DNA of 64,000 bases from Bacillus tequilensis KCTC 13622. Its GTDB lineage: Bacteria > Bacillota > Bacilli > Bacillales > Bacillaceae. Shown here in pieces: positions 53,964-62,771 of this stretch. The notes under the pieces are model-generated. The model saw only the letters and a program-made list of their open reading frames with translations. It searched no databases and was not told where the DNA came from. Location: assembly GCF_000507145.1 (NCBI RefSeq), contig NZ_AYTO01000039.1, forward strand, positions 1 to 64,000. Direction: 5' to 3'. Numbering within the stretch: the stretch's first letter is position 1; every line of letters begins with the position of its first letter. The position numbers and the translations under genes were made by a program.

Positions 53964-54731
53964 ATGAAGCAGTTTACAATTAGCATAGAAGAGCTTTTAT
54001 TTTGTTTTTACAGCGAAGGGTTTTTTGAACAGGGGATGGCCTTGAAGCAGGCCTATTTTCCAGAGATAGAAGATGAACAGCTCGGCGCTTTGTTTGAAGC
54101 GGCGTGCCGCTCACTCTTAGCCAAGGATGCCGCGGAGTTTCGGAATCATCAATATCGGCTGAAGGACGAGTACTGCCCGTTTATCCATGTATTGAACGAC
54201 GCTGACTATACAGTAAAGCTCTCTAAATTTGACGAGCAAGACGCCGAACTGAATGTGTCCTGTCATGTATCAAAATTCGGCACCTACTCTCACGAACTCC
54301 TTTTTGACGAGCAAGTCCACCGCGTTACAAAATTAGAATCGGCTGAAGGACTGCTTATGAAGACAGATGAATTTTTACATATCGCAGAGACGGAGAACAA
54401 CAGTGATTTGCTTCTAAGACTGACCTCAAATGAATTTGAGAAGCTCTTGGAGGGCGCTTCAGACACCCCCTCATCCCTAAAGGCATTCCTTGAAAAGCAT
54501 GACCATCAAGAGGATGTTACCCGATTTGTAAATGATCTTGCTTTGCGAAAAGGGAAAATGGATACCCTGATGCGCCTTGTTTATGACAAAGACAACTCGC
54601 CGGAAGTGGCTGACATGGCTTTAGTCTTACCTGGCAGCCGTCATACTTGGCTGGTAACAGGCATTACTCAAAATGAATTTTCTATTGTACCAGCAAATAA
54701 AGATGTGATAAAAGGTATACTTTTTTGCTAA
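53964..54731 (+). CDS. yfjC: YfjC, soluble protein of unknown function in the yfj cassette
   Basis: A 255-residue cytosolic-looking protein with a helical N-terminal third (EELLFCFYSEGFFEQGMALK) followed by beta-rich segments (DAELNVSCHVSKFGTY) and a helical region. No signal peptide or membrane segment. I do not recognise a family. Size and layout loosely recall the EspG-like chaperones of type VII substrates or an immunity-type protein, but this is only an impression. It follows yfjB by 11 bases with AGGAGAATAATCA before the ATG, so it is in the same operon. Confidence 0.78.
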   Translation: MKQFTISIEELLFCFYSEGFFEQGMALKQAYFPEIEDEQLGALFEAACRSLLAKDAAEFRNHQYRLKDEYCPFIHVLNDADYTVKLSKFDEQDAELNVSCHVSKFGTYSHELLFDEQVHRVTKLESAEGLLMKTDEFLHIAETENNSDLLLRLTSNEFEKLLEGASDTPSSLKAFLEKHDHQEDVTRFVNDLALRKGKMDTLMRLVYDKDNSPEVADMALVLPGSRHTWLVTGITQNEFSIVPANKDVIKGILFC

Positions 54732-54754
54732 AGAGCGATAAAGGAGAATAGCAA

Positions 54755-55312
54755 TTGAAAAACAATGAAGTCATTCAGGTCAAAAGCAGAATGTTTTTTA
54801 GAATATGGCTGTTCCTCGCCACAGGGGGCGCCTTTATTGCAGGGGTGTGGCTTGTGTCTGAAGCTCTTACATTTCAATCTAAGTATGCCCTGCTGTATTT
54901 GGGCGTCGGTTTAATGGCGATTGTTTATGGGCTGATCACACTTTTTATGGCTTTTCCAGCGTTCACAAGCCGGGGCAATGTTATTTTCAGCGTAAAAACA
55001 GGGCCAGATGGCGAAATCTTCTCGAGAAAGCGCAGCGTGCGTTTTCCTGAGATCAAACGGATGTATATGGGACGGCATCGTTACAGTCTAAAGGGGATCT
55101 TTTTTGAGGATATTATCATCGAAAAAATAGACGGCAAGGTCGTTCGCCTCCCAACCTGGAACATTATCGCACATCCGTTGTTTTTTGAAGCCGTTGAACG
55201 CTATATCCTCCCTCATCTGAATGAAGAGGCAAAAAGCAATTGGGTCAGCCAGTTTACAGAGGTTCAGCGAAACGCGTATTTGAAGGAATTTGAGAATAAC
55301 CCGAAGCTTTAA
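54755..55312 (+). CDS. yfjD: YfjD, two-TM membrane protein (DUF5381-like)
   Basis: A 185-residue protein with two membrane segments (about 14-36 and 44-68) and a C-terminal cytoplasmic domain of beta strands followed by a helix, resembling a PH-like fold. It corresponds to YfjD of B. subtilis (DUF5381-type, as I recall). TTG 54755 follows AAGGAGAATAGCAA. It ends the yfjABCD unit here. In an effector locus a small membrane protein would be a candidate for immunity against a membrane-active product. Confidence 0.78.
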   Translation: MKNNEVIQVKSRMFFRIWLFLATGGAFIAGVWLVSEALTFQSKYALLYLGVGLMAIVYGLITLFMAFPAFTSRGNVIFSVKTGPDGEIFSRKRSVRFPEIKRMYMGRHRYSLKGIFFEDIIIEKIDGKVVRLPTWNIIAHPLFFEAVERYILPHLNEEAKSNWVSQFTEVQRNAYLKEFENNPKL

Positions 55313-55366
55313 CAGCTCGCCTCCTTTATAATTAAAAAGGAAAAAGCAACCTGAGGAGTGCGAGTC

Positions 55367-55693
55367 ATGCTGATTACGATTCTTTTATTTCTCGCGGCGG
55401 GACTTGCCGAAATTGGCGGCGGGTATTTGGTTTGGCTGTGGCTGAGAGAGGCAAAGCCAGTCGGCTATGGAATTGCCGGGGCACTGATCCTGGTTGTCTA
55501 CGGCATTCTTCCGACGTTTCAGTCCTTCCCTTCCTTTGGCCGTGTATACGCCGCTTATGGCGGAGTATTCATCGTGCTGGCGGTTCTGTGGGGATGGCTT
55601 GTTGACCGAAAAACACCAGATCTGTATGACTGGGTCGGTGCATTCATTTGCCTCATTGGCGTCTGTGTCATCCTATTTGCGCCGCGCGGATAA
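55367..55693 (+). CDS. yfjF: YfjF, UPF0060 (YnfA-like) membrane protein
   Basis: A 108-residue protein with four membrane segments, matching the UPF0060/YnfA family, related to small multidrug resistance exporters. Family blocks [17 protein letters not shown] and [13 protein letters not shown] are visible. GAGGAG is 8 bases from ATG 55367 (a GTG at 55358 overlaps it). TATAAT at 55327-55332 could be its -10. Substrate unknown. Confidence 0.9.
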   Translation: MLITILLFLAAGLAEIGGGYLVWLWLREAKPVGYGIAGALILVVYGILPTFQSFPSFGRVYAAYGGVFIVLAVLWGWLVDRKTPDLYDWVGAFICLIGVCVILFAPRG

Positions 55694-55728
55694 CAAAAAT
55701 GGCCTGCTTATGAAGCGGGCCATTTTTG
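55694..55728. terminator. Bidirectional terminator between yfjF and sspH
   Basis: CAAAAATGGCC(T)GC pairs with GCGGGCCATTTTTG (55694-55706 with 55715-55728), with a 7-8 base loop. Confidence 0.9.
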
Positions 55729-55729
55729 T

Positions 55730-55909
55730 TTAATCCTCTTTTAAGCTGGTCAGCTGCACTTCATGCTCCTGCTGCGGTTCGTCGAGCGGATATATTCTCG
55801 CTGTTCCGTTCTCTTCATTCACGTGCTGAATGTAAATAGGAACTCCGTTGTATGTTACTTTTTTAATGTCGGGGGATTCTACAATTTCTTTCGCCCTTTG
55901 AATATTCAT
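55730..55909 (-). CDS. sspH: SspH, H-type small acid-soluble spore protein
   Basis: A 59-residue H-type spore protein beginning NIQRAKEIVESPD and containing YNGVPIYIQHV, both characteristic. It is a minor spore core component. ATG 55909 follows GAAGGAGGGTG. A forespore-type promoter lies upstream, in the short gap after acoR, so it is independent of the aco genes. Confidence 0.95.
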   Translation of the reverse strand: MNIQRAKEIVESPDIKKVTYNGVPIYIQHVNEENGTARIYPLDEPQQEHEVQLTSLKED

Positions 55910-55930
55910 GCTAACACCCTCCTTCATACA

Positions 55931-55960
55931 TAACGTTTCCATTTCCTGAAGGAAGTATGC
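55931..55960 (-). promoter_or_regulatory. sspH promoter (sigma-F/sigma-G type)
   Basis: On the minus strand GCATA (55956-55960), 15 bases, GGAAACGTTA (55931-55940). The -10 fits the sigma-F consensus GGnRAnAnTR with one mismatch. Confidence 0.72.
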
Positions 55961-55961
55961 T

Positions 55962-57779
55962 TTATGATTCAGCGGTCAAGTTGAATTTTTTCAGGCGTTT
56001 GTAGAAAGTGCTTCTCGGTATCCCGCTGATTTTGGCGGCTTGAGAAACGTTTCCTTTTGCGGATTCAAGCGCTTTGATCATCATATCTTTTTGGATTTGC
56101 TCACGAAGAGCCAGCGCGCCGGCAGCAGCCGGCTTTTTTTCTGCCGGGCTGAACGGCAGTCCTGAAGCTTCCAGTAAAGCGGGAAGCGGCTCATCCCTCA
56201 TCCGGCCGTCCGGATATCTGATGGAAAGACGCTCAAACACATTGAACAGCTCGCGAATATTCCCCGGCCACCTCCACTCTTTCAGCACATCCAAAAAATC
56301 GAGGGGAAGCTCGCCAGGCCAATGATTTTTCTGTTTGTAGTACTGAAAAAGATCAGAAATATCCTCGGGGCGCTCACGTAAAGGGGGAAGCTCAATCGGA
56401 TAAACATGAAGGCGATAAAACAGATCTTCTCTGATTTTTCCGCTTTCGGCAAGCTCGCGCAAATCACAATGGGTGGCGGCAATGACTCTGATATCAACCG
56501 GAATTTCATTCGTCCCGCCGACCGGTGTGATTTGGCGTTCCTGAAGCACCCGCAAAAGCGCAACCTGCATCGAGTGGGAAATTTCTCCGATCTCATCTAA
56601 AAATAAAGTGCCCCGATTCGCTTTTTGAAAGGCGCCTTTATAGCCGTTTCGTTTTGCTCCCGTAAAAGCGCCCTCCGCATAGCCAAACAGCTCGCTTTCA
56701 ATCAAGTCAGACGGTATCGCTCCGCAATTGACAGCAACAAACGGGCCATGCCGACGCTCGCTGTTCTCATGAAGCGCGCGGGCCGCGACTTCCTTCCCCG
56801 TACCGGTTTCCCCCGACAGGCAGACTGTTGCATCCGCCGCCGCAGCCCGTTCAAGGTTCTTCAGCATTGCTTGCGATCGTCCGCTTCGCCCGATGACTCC
56901 ATTGAATCGAAACGCCGTCTTTTTCTTTTGCTCCGAGAGATAAAAACAAGTGCCGCCATCTCCTATGGTGACGGCTTTTTCGATTGAGAAGCCCCTTTCC
57001 TTCAGCTCATACAGGTGCCGGCCCTGCCAATCCGGTATTGAGGTTCGAATCGGTACGCTTGCGCTGATGATGTGCTGTTTGGTATTGCAGAGCACCATCG
57101 GCACATGGGATGCAGCCCTCTCTCCAAAACGTCCGATCAGCTCAAGCTCTTTCTCACGGCTTTTCGATGCCAGTTCCCGTTCCGCGGCATAGGCGATCGC
57201 TGTGGCAATACCGAGCATATGAGGATGCGCGCCTGCTCCCGGACACGATATATCAATCAAACCTGCAAGGCTGCCATCCTCATGGTGAATCGGTGCGGCT
57301 GAACAGTTCCAGTGATGGGATGCGACGGAGTAATGTTCTGACCCTTGTATGGCAACCGGCTCACTAATATGGAGCGCCGTGCCGATCGCATTTGTTCCAA
57401 CAGCCGTTTCCGTCCAGCATGCGCCTTCGACAAAGTTGATGCGTTTGGCTTCATAAAGCGCGCGAGGATGGCCGTCCAATGCCAAAACAACGCCGTCTGA
57501 ATCAATTAACAGTGCCACCATTTCCATTTCTTTTATGGCGGGCAGCAGTTTGTCAAGGTAAGGCTGTGCGGTCGTCAGGAAGAATGAATGCTTTTTCGAC
57601 TGGTGATCCAGCTCGGTTTGCTGTAAAACCTTCGGGCCTTTTTCTAAATAAGGATTGACCTCAGCTTTTTTGCAGCGATGCCATGACTCGGCGATCCGTT
57701 TTCTTAATCGGGCTTCGTCAAGCACACCGTCTTTCACAAAACGTTTCCAGGTTTGCAAATCGTTTGGGATCGAATTCAT
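55962..57779 (-). CDS. acoR: AcoR, sigma-54-dependent activator of the acetoin operon
   Basis: A 605-residue enhancer-binding protein. The N-terminal GAF-type sensor region covers about 60-210; the AAA+ domain starts near 300 with Walker A GETGTGKE and has the sigma-54 contact loop GAFTGA ([13 protein letters not shown]) and the Walker [10 protein letters not shown]; the C-terminal Fis-type helix-turn-helix is [20 protein letters not shown]. It activates acoABCL through the repeats upstream of acoA. A cre site precedes it. ATG 57779 follows GGAGGAGCGATCAAGGAA. Confidence 0.95.
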   Translation of the reverse strand: MNSIPNDLQTWKRFVKDGVLDEARLRKRIAESWHRCKKAEVNPYLEKGPKVLQQTELDHQSKKHSFFLTTAQPYLDKLLPAIKEMEMVALLIDSDGVVLALDGHPRALYEAKRINFVEGACWTETAVGTNAIGTALHISEPVAIQGSEHYSVASHHWNCSAAPIHHEDGSLAGLIDISCPGAGAHPHMLGIATAIAYAAERELASKSREKELELIGRFGERAASHVPMVLCNTKQHIISASVPIRTSIPDWQGRHLYELKERGFSIEKAVTIGDGGTCFYLSEQKKKTAFRFNGVIGRSGRSQAMLKNLERAAAADATVCLSGETGTGKEVAARALHENSERRHGPFVAVNCGAIPSDLIESELFGYAEGAFTGAKRNGYKGAFQKANRGTLFLDEIGEISHSMQVALLRVLQERQITPVGGTNEIPVDIRVIAATHCDLRELAESGKIREDLFYRLHVYPIELPPLRERPEDISDLFQYYKQKNHWPGELPLDFLDVLKEWRWPGNIRELFNVFERLSIRYPDGRMRDEPLPALLEASGLPFSPAEKKPAAAGALALREQIQKDMMIKALESAKGNVSQAAKISGIPRSTFYKRLKKFNLTAES

Positions 57780-57830
57780 TTCCTTGATCGCTCCTCCCTT
57801 ACACGCCGTTTCCATCTATTGTAGGGGAAA

Positions 57831-57846
57831 AATAAAGCGCTTTCAA
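57831..57846. promoter_or_regulatory. cre site upstream of acoR
   Basis: TTGAAAGCGCTTTATT on the minus strand matches WTGNNARCGNWWWCAW at all but two positions. It lies between the aco terminator and acoR, so acoR and through it the aco operon would be repressed by CcpA. Confidence 0.8.
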
Positions 57847-57850
57847 CAAT

Positions 57851-57890
57851 AAAAAAGCAGACGCTTTGTATTCTCTGCGTCTGCTTTTTC
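57851..57890 (-). terminator. acoABCL terminator
   Basis: AAAAAGCAGACGC (57852-57864) pairs with GCGTCTGCTTTTT (57877-57889); T runs on both strands. Confidence 0.92.
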
Positions 57891-57895
57891 CCGCG

Positions 57896-59272
57896 TTATG
57901 CGTGCACTGCAAGCCCGATCGTACTTAACAGCGCCTCGTGCAATGTTTCAGACAGTGTCGGATGGGCGGCGATAAAATGCTCCGCCATATCAGCGGTCAT
58001 CTCACCATTCATGATCGCAGCCGCCTGGCCGATAAGTTCGGTCACATCAGGGCCAATCATCGAGACACCGACGATTTCGCCGAATTCCGGCTCCGCCACG
58101 ATTTTGACCTTACCTTCCGCTTGCTGTTTAATAAGCGCCTTGCCGTTTGCGGAAAAAGGAAATTCGCCAATCTTCACATCCCCGTATACGGTTCTTGCCT
58201 GTTGTTCTGTCATTCCGATACACGCGATTTCCGGTGATGTATAGATGCAGCGCGGCACATGTTTCTCATTGATTTTGACATCCCTTCCGGAAGCATGTGA
58301 TGCGGCAACGATGCCTTCATGGAAAGCCGCATGCGCCAGCTGAATGCCTCCGATTGCGTCTCCGCACGCATAAATGTGAGCCCTATTGGTTTGCATGTGT
58401 TCGTTCACAGGAATGCCTTTTGGAGAAAAATCAACGCCGGCCTGTTCCAGCTGCAAGCCGTCAAGACGGGGTTTTCTGCCGATCGACACCAGTACATAAT
58501 CGGCCGTCGTTTTAAACTCTCGCTGCCCGCTTTTCCATATTGCCGTTTTGGCCGTTTGATCCACCCGCTCTAACCGGGATGAGGTATGCACTTCCACACC
58601 GTCTTCCTCGAGCTTCTCTTGAAAGAGCCGGGCAATATCTTCATCTTCAGACGGGATCAGCTGGCCGGCTGTTTCGATGATAGTTACCTTCGATCCCAGT
58701 CTGGCAAACAGCCCGGCATATTCACAGCCGATGACACCGCCGCCGACAATGACAAGCGAAGACGGAATCTCAGAAAGGGAAAGCGCGTCCTTGCTGTCGA
58801 TGATCCATTCGCCATCAAACGGGGCGAATGGCAGCTCGATCGGCTCTGATCCGGATGCAATTAATATTTGGTCCGCCTCTCTGATTTCTTTTCCGTTCTC
58901 TCCTTCAATCAGGAGCTTTTTGTCAGAAAGAAAGGAGGCCGTCCCCTTCACAACCTGTATTTGGTTTTTCTTCATTAGGTACTGAACGCCTTGGACGAGC
59001 TGGCTGACAACCTGTTGTTTGCGGGTCTGCATTTTGTTCCAATCAACCGATATCGCACCTGCCGGAAGTTCGATTCCAAAGCGGTCAGCATGCTTGATTT
59101 TATCAAGAACGTTTGCGCTTTCTAACAAAGACTTCGTCGGGATGCAGCCTTCATTGAGGCAGGTGCCCCCAAGGCGGGCTTTGTCAATCAGCAGCACGTT
59201 CCTGCCCTGCTGTGCCGCGGAGACTGCAGCCGCATAGCCTGCAGGTCCGCCGCCGATAATGGCTAGTGTCAT
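57896..59272 (-). CDS. acoL: AcoL, dihydrolipoyl dehydrogenase (E3) of acetoin dehydrogenase
   Basis: A 458-residue FAD enzyme that reoxidises the lipoyl group of AcoC with NAD+. FAD motif GGGPAG (7-12), redox disulfide C38/C43 in GGTCLNEGCIPTK, NAD motif VVGGGVIG near 174-181, and the C-terminal His base in HFIAAHPTLSE. Last gene of the operon. AGCAGGTG before the ATG is a modest binding site. Confidence 0.95.
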   Translation of the reverse strand: MTLAIIGGGPAGYAAAVSAAQQGRNVLLIDKARLGGTCLNEGCIPTKSLLESANVLDKIKHADRFGIELPAGAISVDWNKMQTRKQQVVSQLVQGVQYLMKKNQIQVVKGTASFLSDKKLLIEGENGKEIREADQILIASGSEPIELPFAPFDGEWIIDSKDALSLSEIPSSLVIVGGGVIGCEYAGLFARLGSKVTIIETAGQLIPSEDEDIARLFQEKLEEDGVEVHTSSRLERVDQTAKTAIWKSGQREFKTTADYVLVSIGRKPRLDGLQLEQAGVDFSPKGIPVNEHMQTNRAHIYACGDAIGGIQLAHAAFHEGIVAASHASGRDVKINEKHVPRCIYTSPEIACIGMTEQQARTVYGDVKIGEFPFSANGKALIKQQAEGKVKIVAEPEFGEIVGVSMIGPDVTELIGQAAAIMNGEMTADMAEHFIAAHPTLSETLHEALLSTIGLAVHA

Positions 59273-59292
59273 GTCGTTTTCACCTGCTTTTC

Positions 59293-60489
59293 CTATAAAA
59301 TTAAAGCTGCCGGTTCTTCTAAATACGTTTGAATCGCCTTCAGGAAGGCAGCGGCAGGGGCGCCGTCACAGGCTCTGTGATCAAATGTCAGGCTGAGCGG
59401 CAGGATCGTGCTTCTGACGATTTCCTCACCTTGATACACTGGCGTGTCATAGCTTGCTCCGATGCCGAGGATGCCTGTTTCCGGCGGATTTAATATCGGT
59501 GTGAAATGCTCGACGCCAAAAGCGCCAAGGTTTGTAATAGAGAAGGTTGAGCCTTGCAGTTCTTCACTTCCCGCACGTCCCTCGCGTGCTGTTTTGGCGT
59601 TTTCCGAAATGGATTGAGCCAGTTCAATCAGTGATTTCTTTTCAGCATGGCGGATCACAGGCACAACTAAGCCATTTTCCAAGGCTACGGCCATGCCGAG
59701 GTGCACATAAGGATGTGTGATGATGCGCTCATTTTTATAAAAGCTGTTCAGCACAGGATGAGCCTGCAGGGCGAGAACGGCCGCTCTTGATACCAAATGA
59801 GTGATCGTCAGCTTCGTGCCGTACCGCTCTTCCGCAGTTGGCGAAAGCTGTTTCTGAAGGGCTGTCAGCTTGGTGATATCAGCCTTCATCGTAATTGTCA
59901 GTTGCGCACTGTTTGCCAAGCTTTCCTGCATTCTGGCCGCAATGACTTTTCTCATGCCTGCCACCGGTGTTTCCTGCGCCCTCTGCTCAGAAACGGGCTC
60001 TGCCTGATCTTTTTTCTGTTCAGCAAGCGCCTTTGTTACATCGTCTTTCACGATTCGCCCGCCTGGTCCTGTGCCTTTCAGCTGTTTCACGTCTAATCCT
60101 GCTTTTTCCGCGATTTTCCTGGCGACTGGAGATATTTTGATTCGTTCTTTTTTAATAGCTGAAGGTTTGCTTTCTGGTTTTGCGGGCTCGACGGCTGGCG
60201 GCTCACTGTCTGCTGCAGCAGGCTCTTTCGCCTCTTCCTGCACCGATTCATCAGCGTTCCCGATATAGCAGATCGCTGTGCCGGGCGGAACCTCTTCTCC
60301 CTCTTTCACCTTGATATCGATCAGCGTTCCATTTTCAGGCGCCTCGATGTCCATTTCAATTTTCTCCGATTGAATGCTGGCAATGCTTTCTCCCTTTTCA
60401 ACCGGATCGCCTACTTTTTTATTCCATATCGATACTTCCCCTTGTTTCATCGCCATTCCCAATTTCGGCATCACTACTTTTACCGCCAT
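59293..60489 (-). CDS. acoC: AcoC, dihydrolipoamide acetyltransferase (E2) of acetoin dehydrogenase
   Basis: A 398-residue E2 component that moves the acetyl group from acetoin cleavage to CoA. The lipoyl domain (1-76) has lipoyl-lysine K43 in QSEKIEMDIEAP; an Ala/Pro/Glu-rich linker (80-112) leads to the E3-binding domain (about 117-150, KISPVARKIAEKAGLD); the catalytic domain (about 170-398) has the active-site HRACDG in LTFDHRACDGAP. AAAGGGGGG precedes the ATG. Confidence 0.95.
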   Translation of the reverse strand: MAVKVVMPKLGMAMKQGEVSIWNKKVGDPVEKGESIASIQSEKIEMDIEAPENGTLIDIKVKEGEEVPPGTAICYIGNADESVQEEAKEPAAADSEPPAVEPAKPESKPSAIKKERIKISPVARKIAEKAGLDVKQLKGTGPGGRIVKDDVTKALAEQKKDQAEPVSEQRAQETPVAGMRKVIAARMQESLANSAQLTITMKADITKLTALQKQLSPTAEERYGTKLTITHLVSRAAVLALQAHPVLNSFYKNERIITHPYVHLGMAVALENGLVVPVIRHAEKKSLIELAQSISENAKTAREGRAGSEELQGSTFSITNLGAFGVEHFTPILNPPETGILGIGASYDTPVYQGEEIVRSTILPLSLTFDHRACDGAPAAAFLKAIQTYLEEPAALIL

Positions 60490-60502
60490 TTGTGTCCCCC
60501 CT

Positions 60503-61531
60503 TTAATTCATTGCCGGCTCGCCAAGCAGTTCAAGCGTGACGCTGACAATTTGATCTGGTGTTGGTAAATATTGATCTTCAAGCACTGGCGAAAACGGCA
60601 CCGGTGTATGCGGCGCTGTAATCCGCTTTATCGGCGCATCAAGCAAATCAAAGCCCTTGTCGGCGACAATCGCAGCAATATCTGTGGCGATGCTGCAGCG
60701 CGGATTGGCTTCATCAACGATGATCAGCCGGTTTGTTTTTTCTAACGACGTGAAAATCGCTTCCTCATCCAAAGGAGATAAACTGCGGGGATCGAGCACC
60801 TCGGCTTCGATGCCTTTTTCTGAAAGCTTTGACGCCGCTTCAAGAGCGGTATTAACCTGCTTGCCGACTGCAAACAGCGTGATGTCGCTGCCTTCACGTT
60901 TGATATCCGCTTTTCCGAGCGGGATTGTATAATAATCTTCCGGCACCTCGCCCTTCATGCTGTAGGACGTTTTGTCTTCAAAAAAGAACACCGGATCGTT
61001 GTCTTCGATTGCCGCCAGCAGCAGTCCTTTGGCATCATACGGATTGGACGGAACAACCGTCTTCAGGCCCGGGATGCTGGTAAACAGGCCATACAGCGTC
61101 TGCGAATGCTGAGCGGCGGCCCGGAATCCCGCTCCGTATGTGGTGCGGACAGTAATCGGCACTTGCGCTTTTCCGCCGAACATATAGCGGAATTTTGCCC
61201 CTTGGTTGATCACCTGGTCAAAGCATGTGCCGATAAAATCATTAAACATCAGCTCGGCAATCGGCCTCAGACCGGTAGATGCCGCAGCCATGGCCGCACC
61301 CATGTAGCCCGCTTCAGAAATCGGTGTATCCAGCACTCGGCTGCGCCCGAATTCCTGTACGAGACCCTTTGTAACCCCCAATACACCGCCCCACGCTTCA
61401 TCATCCTGCAAATGATCGACCGCCGCTCCCCCGGCGACATCCTCACCGATCAAAAGCACATTCTCGTCTCTTCTCATCGCAAGCTTCATTGCTTCATTGA
61501 TCGCGTCTGACATGCTTATGACTCTCGCCAT
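60503..61531 (-). CDS. acoB: AcoB, acetoin dehydrogenase E1 beta subunit
   Basis: A 342-residue transketolase-type beta subunit. GEDVAGGAA (about 29-37) and DTPISEAG (with the Glu that activates thiamine diphosphate) are visible. It forms the E1 tetramer with AcoA. ATG 61531 lies one base after the acoA stop, with AAAGGGGGAATGTGAG in front; the 48-codon longer open frame overlaps acoA and lacks a binding site. Confidence 0.95.
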   Translation of the reverse strand: MARVISMSDAINEAMKLAMRRDENVLLIGEDVAGGAAVDHLQDDEAWGGVLGVTKGLVQEFGRSRVLDTPISEAGYMGAAMAAASTGLRPIAELMFNDFIGTCFDQVINQGAKFRYMFGGKAQVPITVRTTYGAGFRAAAQHSQTLYGLFTSIPGLKTVVPSNPYDAKGLLLAAIEDNDPVFFFEDKTSYSMKGEVPEDYYTIPLGKADIKREGSDITLFAVGKQVNTALEAASKLSEKGIEAEVLDPRSLSPLDEEAIFTSLEKTNRLIIVDEANPRCSIATDIAAIVADKGFDLLDAPIKRITAPHTPVPFSPVLEDQYLPTPDQIVSVTLELLGEPAMN

Positions 61532-61532
61532 C

Positions 61533-62534
61533 TCACATTCCCCCTTTTTCATATGACACGTAGACGTCTGCCAGCAGCTCTGATTCTTTTGGATATGGAC
61601 TGTCTTCACTGAACGAAACGGCTTTGTCAATCGATTCACTGACACGCTGTTCAATGTCTGACAGCTTTTTGGCATCTGTTTCTTTTAACAAGTAGTTTTT
61701 AAAGCCTTGAATCGCATCCTTTTCCTTCAGATGCTCAGTTCTCTCATCTTTGGTTTTATAGGTTTGGGCATCTCCTTCGAAATGGCCGTAGTTTCTGTAG
61801 GTCATACATTCAATTAAAGACGGACCTCCGCCGTTTCTTGCTCGTTCTATCGCTTCCTCGGCTGCCTGGTAAACTGCTAAAATATCTTTTCCGTCCACCG
61901 TGACCCCCGGCATGTTATAGGCGGCCGCCCGGTCGGCAATTGAATCACAGGCTGACGCGTACTCAAATGGGGTGGCTTCGCCATAGCCATTATTTTCAGC
62001 AACAAATACGACAGGGAGGTTCCACACTTTTGCTAAGTTCATCCCTTCGTGGAAGGAACCTTGGTTGTTTGCTCCGTCGCCAAAAAAGCAAACGCTTACA
62101 TTTTTAGTCTGTTTATATTTAGCGGTGAGCGCTGATCCGCATGCGAGCGTAAATCCGCCACCGACGATTCCATTTGCCCCTAACATGCCTTTATCGAGAT
62201 CGGCAATATGCATAGAGCCGCCTTTTCCTTTGCATAGTCCGGTCGCTTTCCCGAAAATTTCCGCCATCATGCCGTCCAGATCACAGCCTTTGGCGATACA
62301 ATGGCCATGCCCTCTGTGCGTGCTTGTAATGCTGTCGCCATCATGTAAATGAGCGCACACCCCTACCGCTACCGCTTCCTCACCGGCATACAAATGAACG
62401 AATCCGGGAAGCACTCCCTGCGCGAACAGTTCATGCACTTTGTCTTCAAATCCCCTGATTTCCAGCATCTTTTGGTACATCCACAGCGCTTTCTCCTCAG
62501 TTAATGACAAGCCTTCTCGTTTTAACAATTCCAT
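61533..62534 (-). CDS. acoA: AcoA, acetoin dehydrogenase E1 alpha subunit
   Basis: A 333-residue E1 alpha subunit that binds thiamine diphosphate: the motif begins with FFGDGANNQGSFHEGMNLA (about 150-168) and ends with AENNGYGEATP. It cleaves acetoin to acetaldehyde and an acetyl group in stationary phase. GGAGGCGCACAAA precedes the ATG. It heads acoABCL behind a sigma-54 promoter. Confidence 0.95.
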   Translation of the reverse strand: MELLKREGLSLTEEKALWMYQKMLEIRGFEDKVHELFAQGVLPGFVHLYAGEEAVAVGVCAHLHDGDSITSTHRGHGHCIAKGCDLDGMMAEIFGKATGLCKGKGGSMHIADLDKGMLGANGIVGGGFTLACGSALTAKYKQTKNVSVCFFGDGANNQGSFHEGMNLAKVWNLPVVFVAENNGYGEATPFEYASACDSIADRAAAYNMPGVTVDGKDILAVYQAAEEAIERARNGGGPSLIECMTYRNYGHFEGDAQTYKTKDERTEHLKEKDAIQGFKNYLLKETDAKKLSDIEQRVSESIDKAVSFSEDSPYPKESELLADVYVSYEKGGM

Positions 62535-62573
62535 TTTGTGCGCCTCCTTCTATTTAGGGTTCACATTTATAAA

Positions 62574-62589
62574 TGCAAGAAGTGTGCCA
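62574..62589 (-). promoter_or_regulatory. Sigma-54 (SigL) promoter of acoABCL
   Basis: On the minus strand TGGCAC-N5-TTGCA (TGGCACACTTCTTGCA), the full -24/-12 consensus, about 40 bases before acoA. Confidence 0.95.
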
Positions 62590-62631
62590 GCCTTTTGAGC
62601 CCGTAAAATCAGTCTTCTCGTTTTCAAATTG

Positions 62632-62685
62632 GAGACAGTTTGAGACAAGTGTCTCATTTTGTCTCGATCTGATCCATTTGTCTCA
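62632..62685. promoter_or_regulatory. AcoR upstream activating sequences
   Basis: A perfect 16-bp palindrome TGAGACAAGTGTCTCA (62641-62656) lies inside an outer pair GAGACA (62632-62637) and TGTCTC (62660-62665), with a further TGTCTCA at 62679-62685. They are 43-101 bases upstream of the -24 element, a normal enhancer distance. Confidence 0.85.
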
Positions 62686-62700
62686 TTTTATGGTATACAA

Positions 62701-62726
62701 AAAAGACCGGGCCTCACCCAGTCTTT
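62701..62726 (-). terminator. yfjL terminator
   Basis: AAAGACCGGG (62702-62711) pairs with CCCAGTCTTT (62717-62726) through one G-T pair; the minus strand continues with Ts. Confidence 0.8.
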
Positions 62727-62771
62727 GACAATGATCGACGTATTTATTTCCTCGGAAATCTTTTCACTGCT

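Noticed and set aside
61532-61675. 48-codon N-terminal extension of AcoB
   Set aside because: It lies inside acoA and has no relation to E1 beta subunits; ATG 61531 has a strong binding site.
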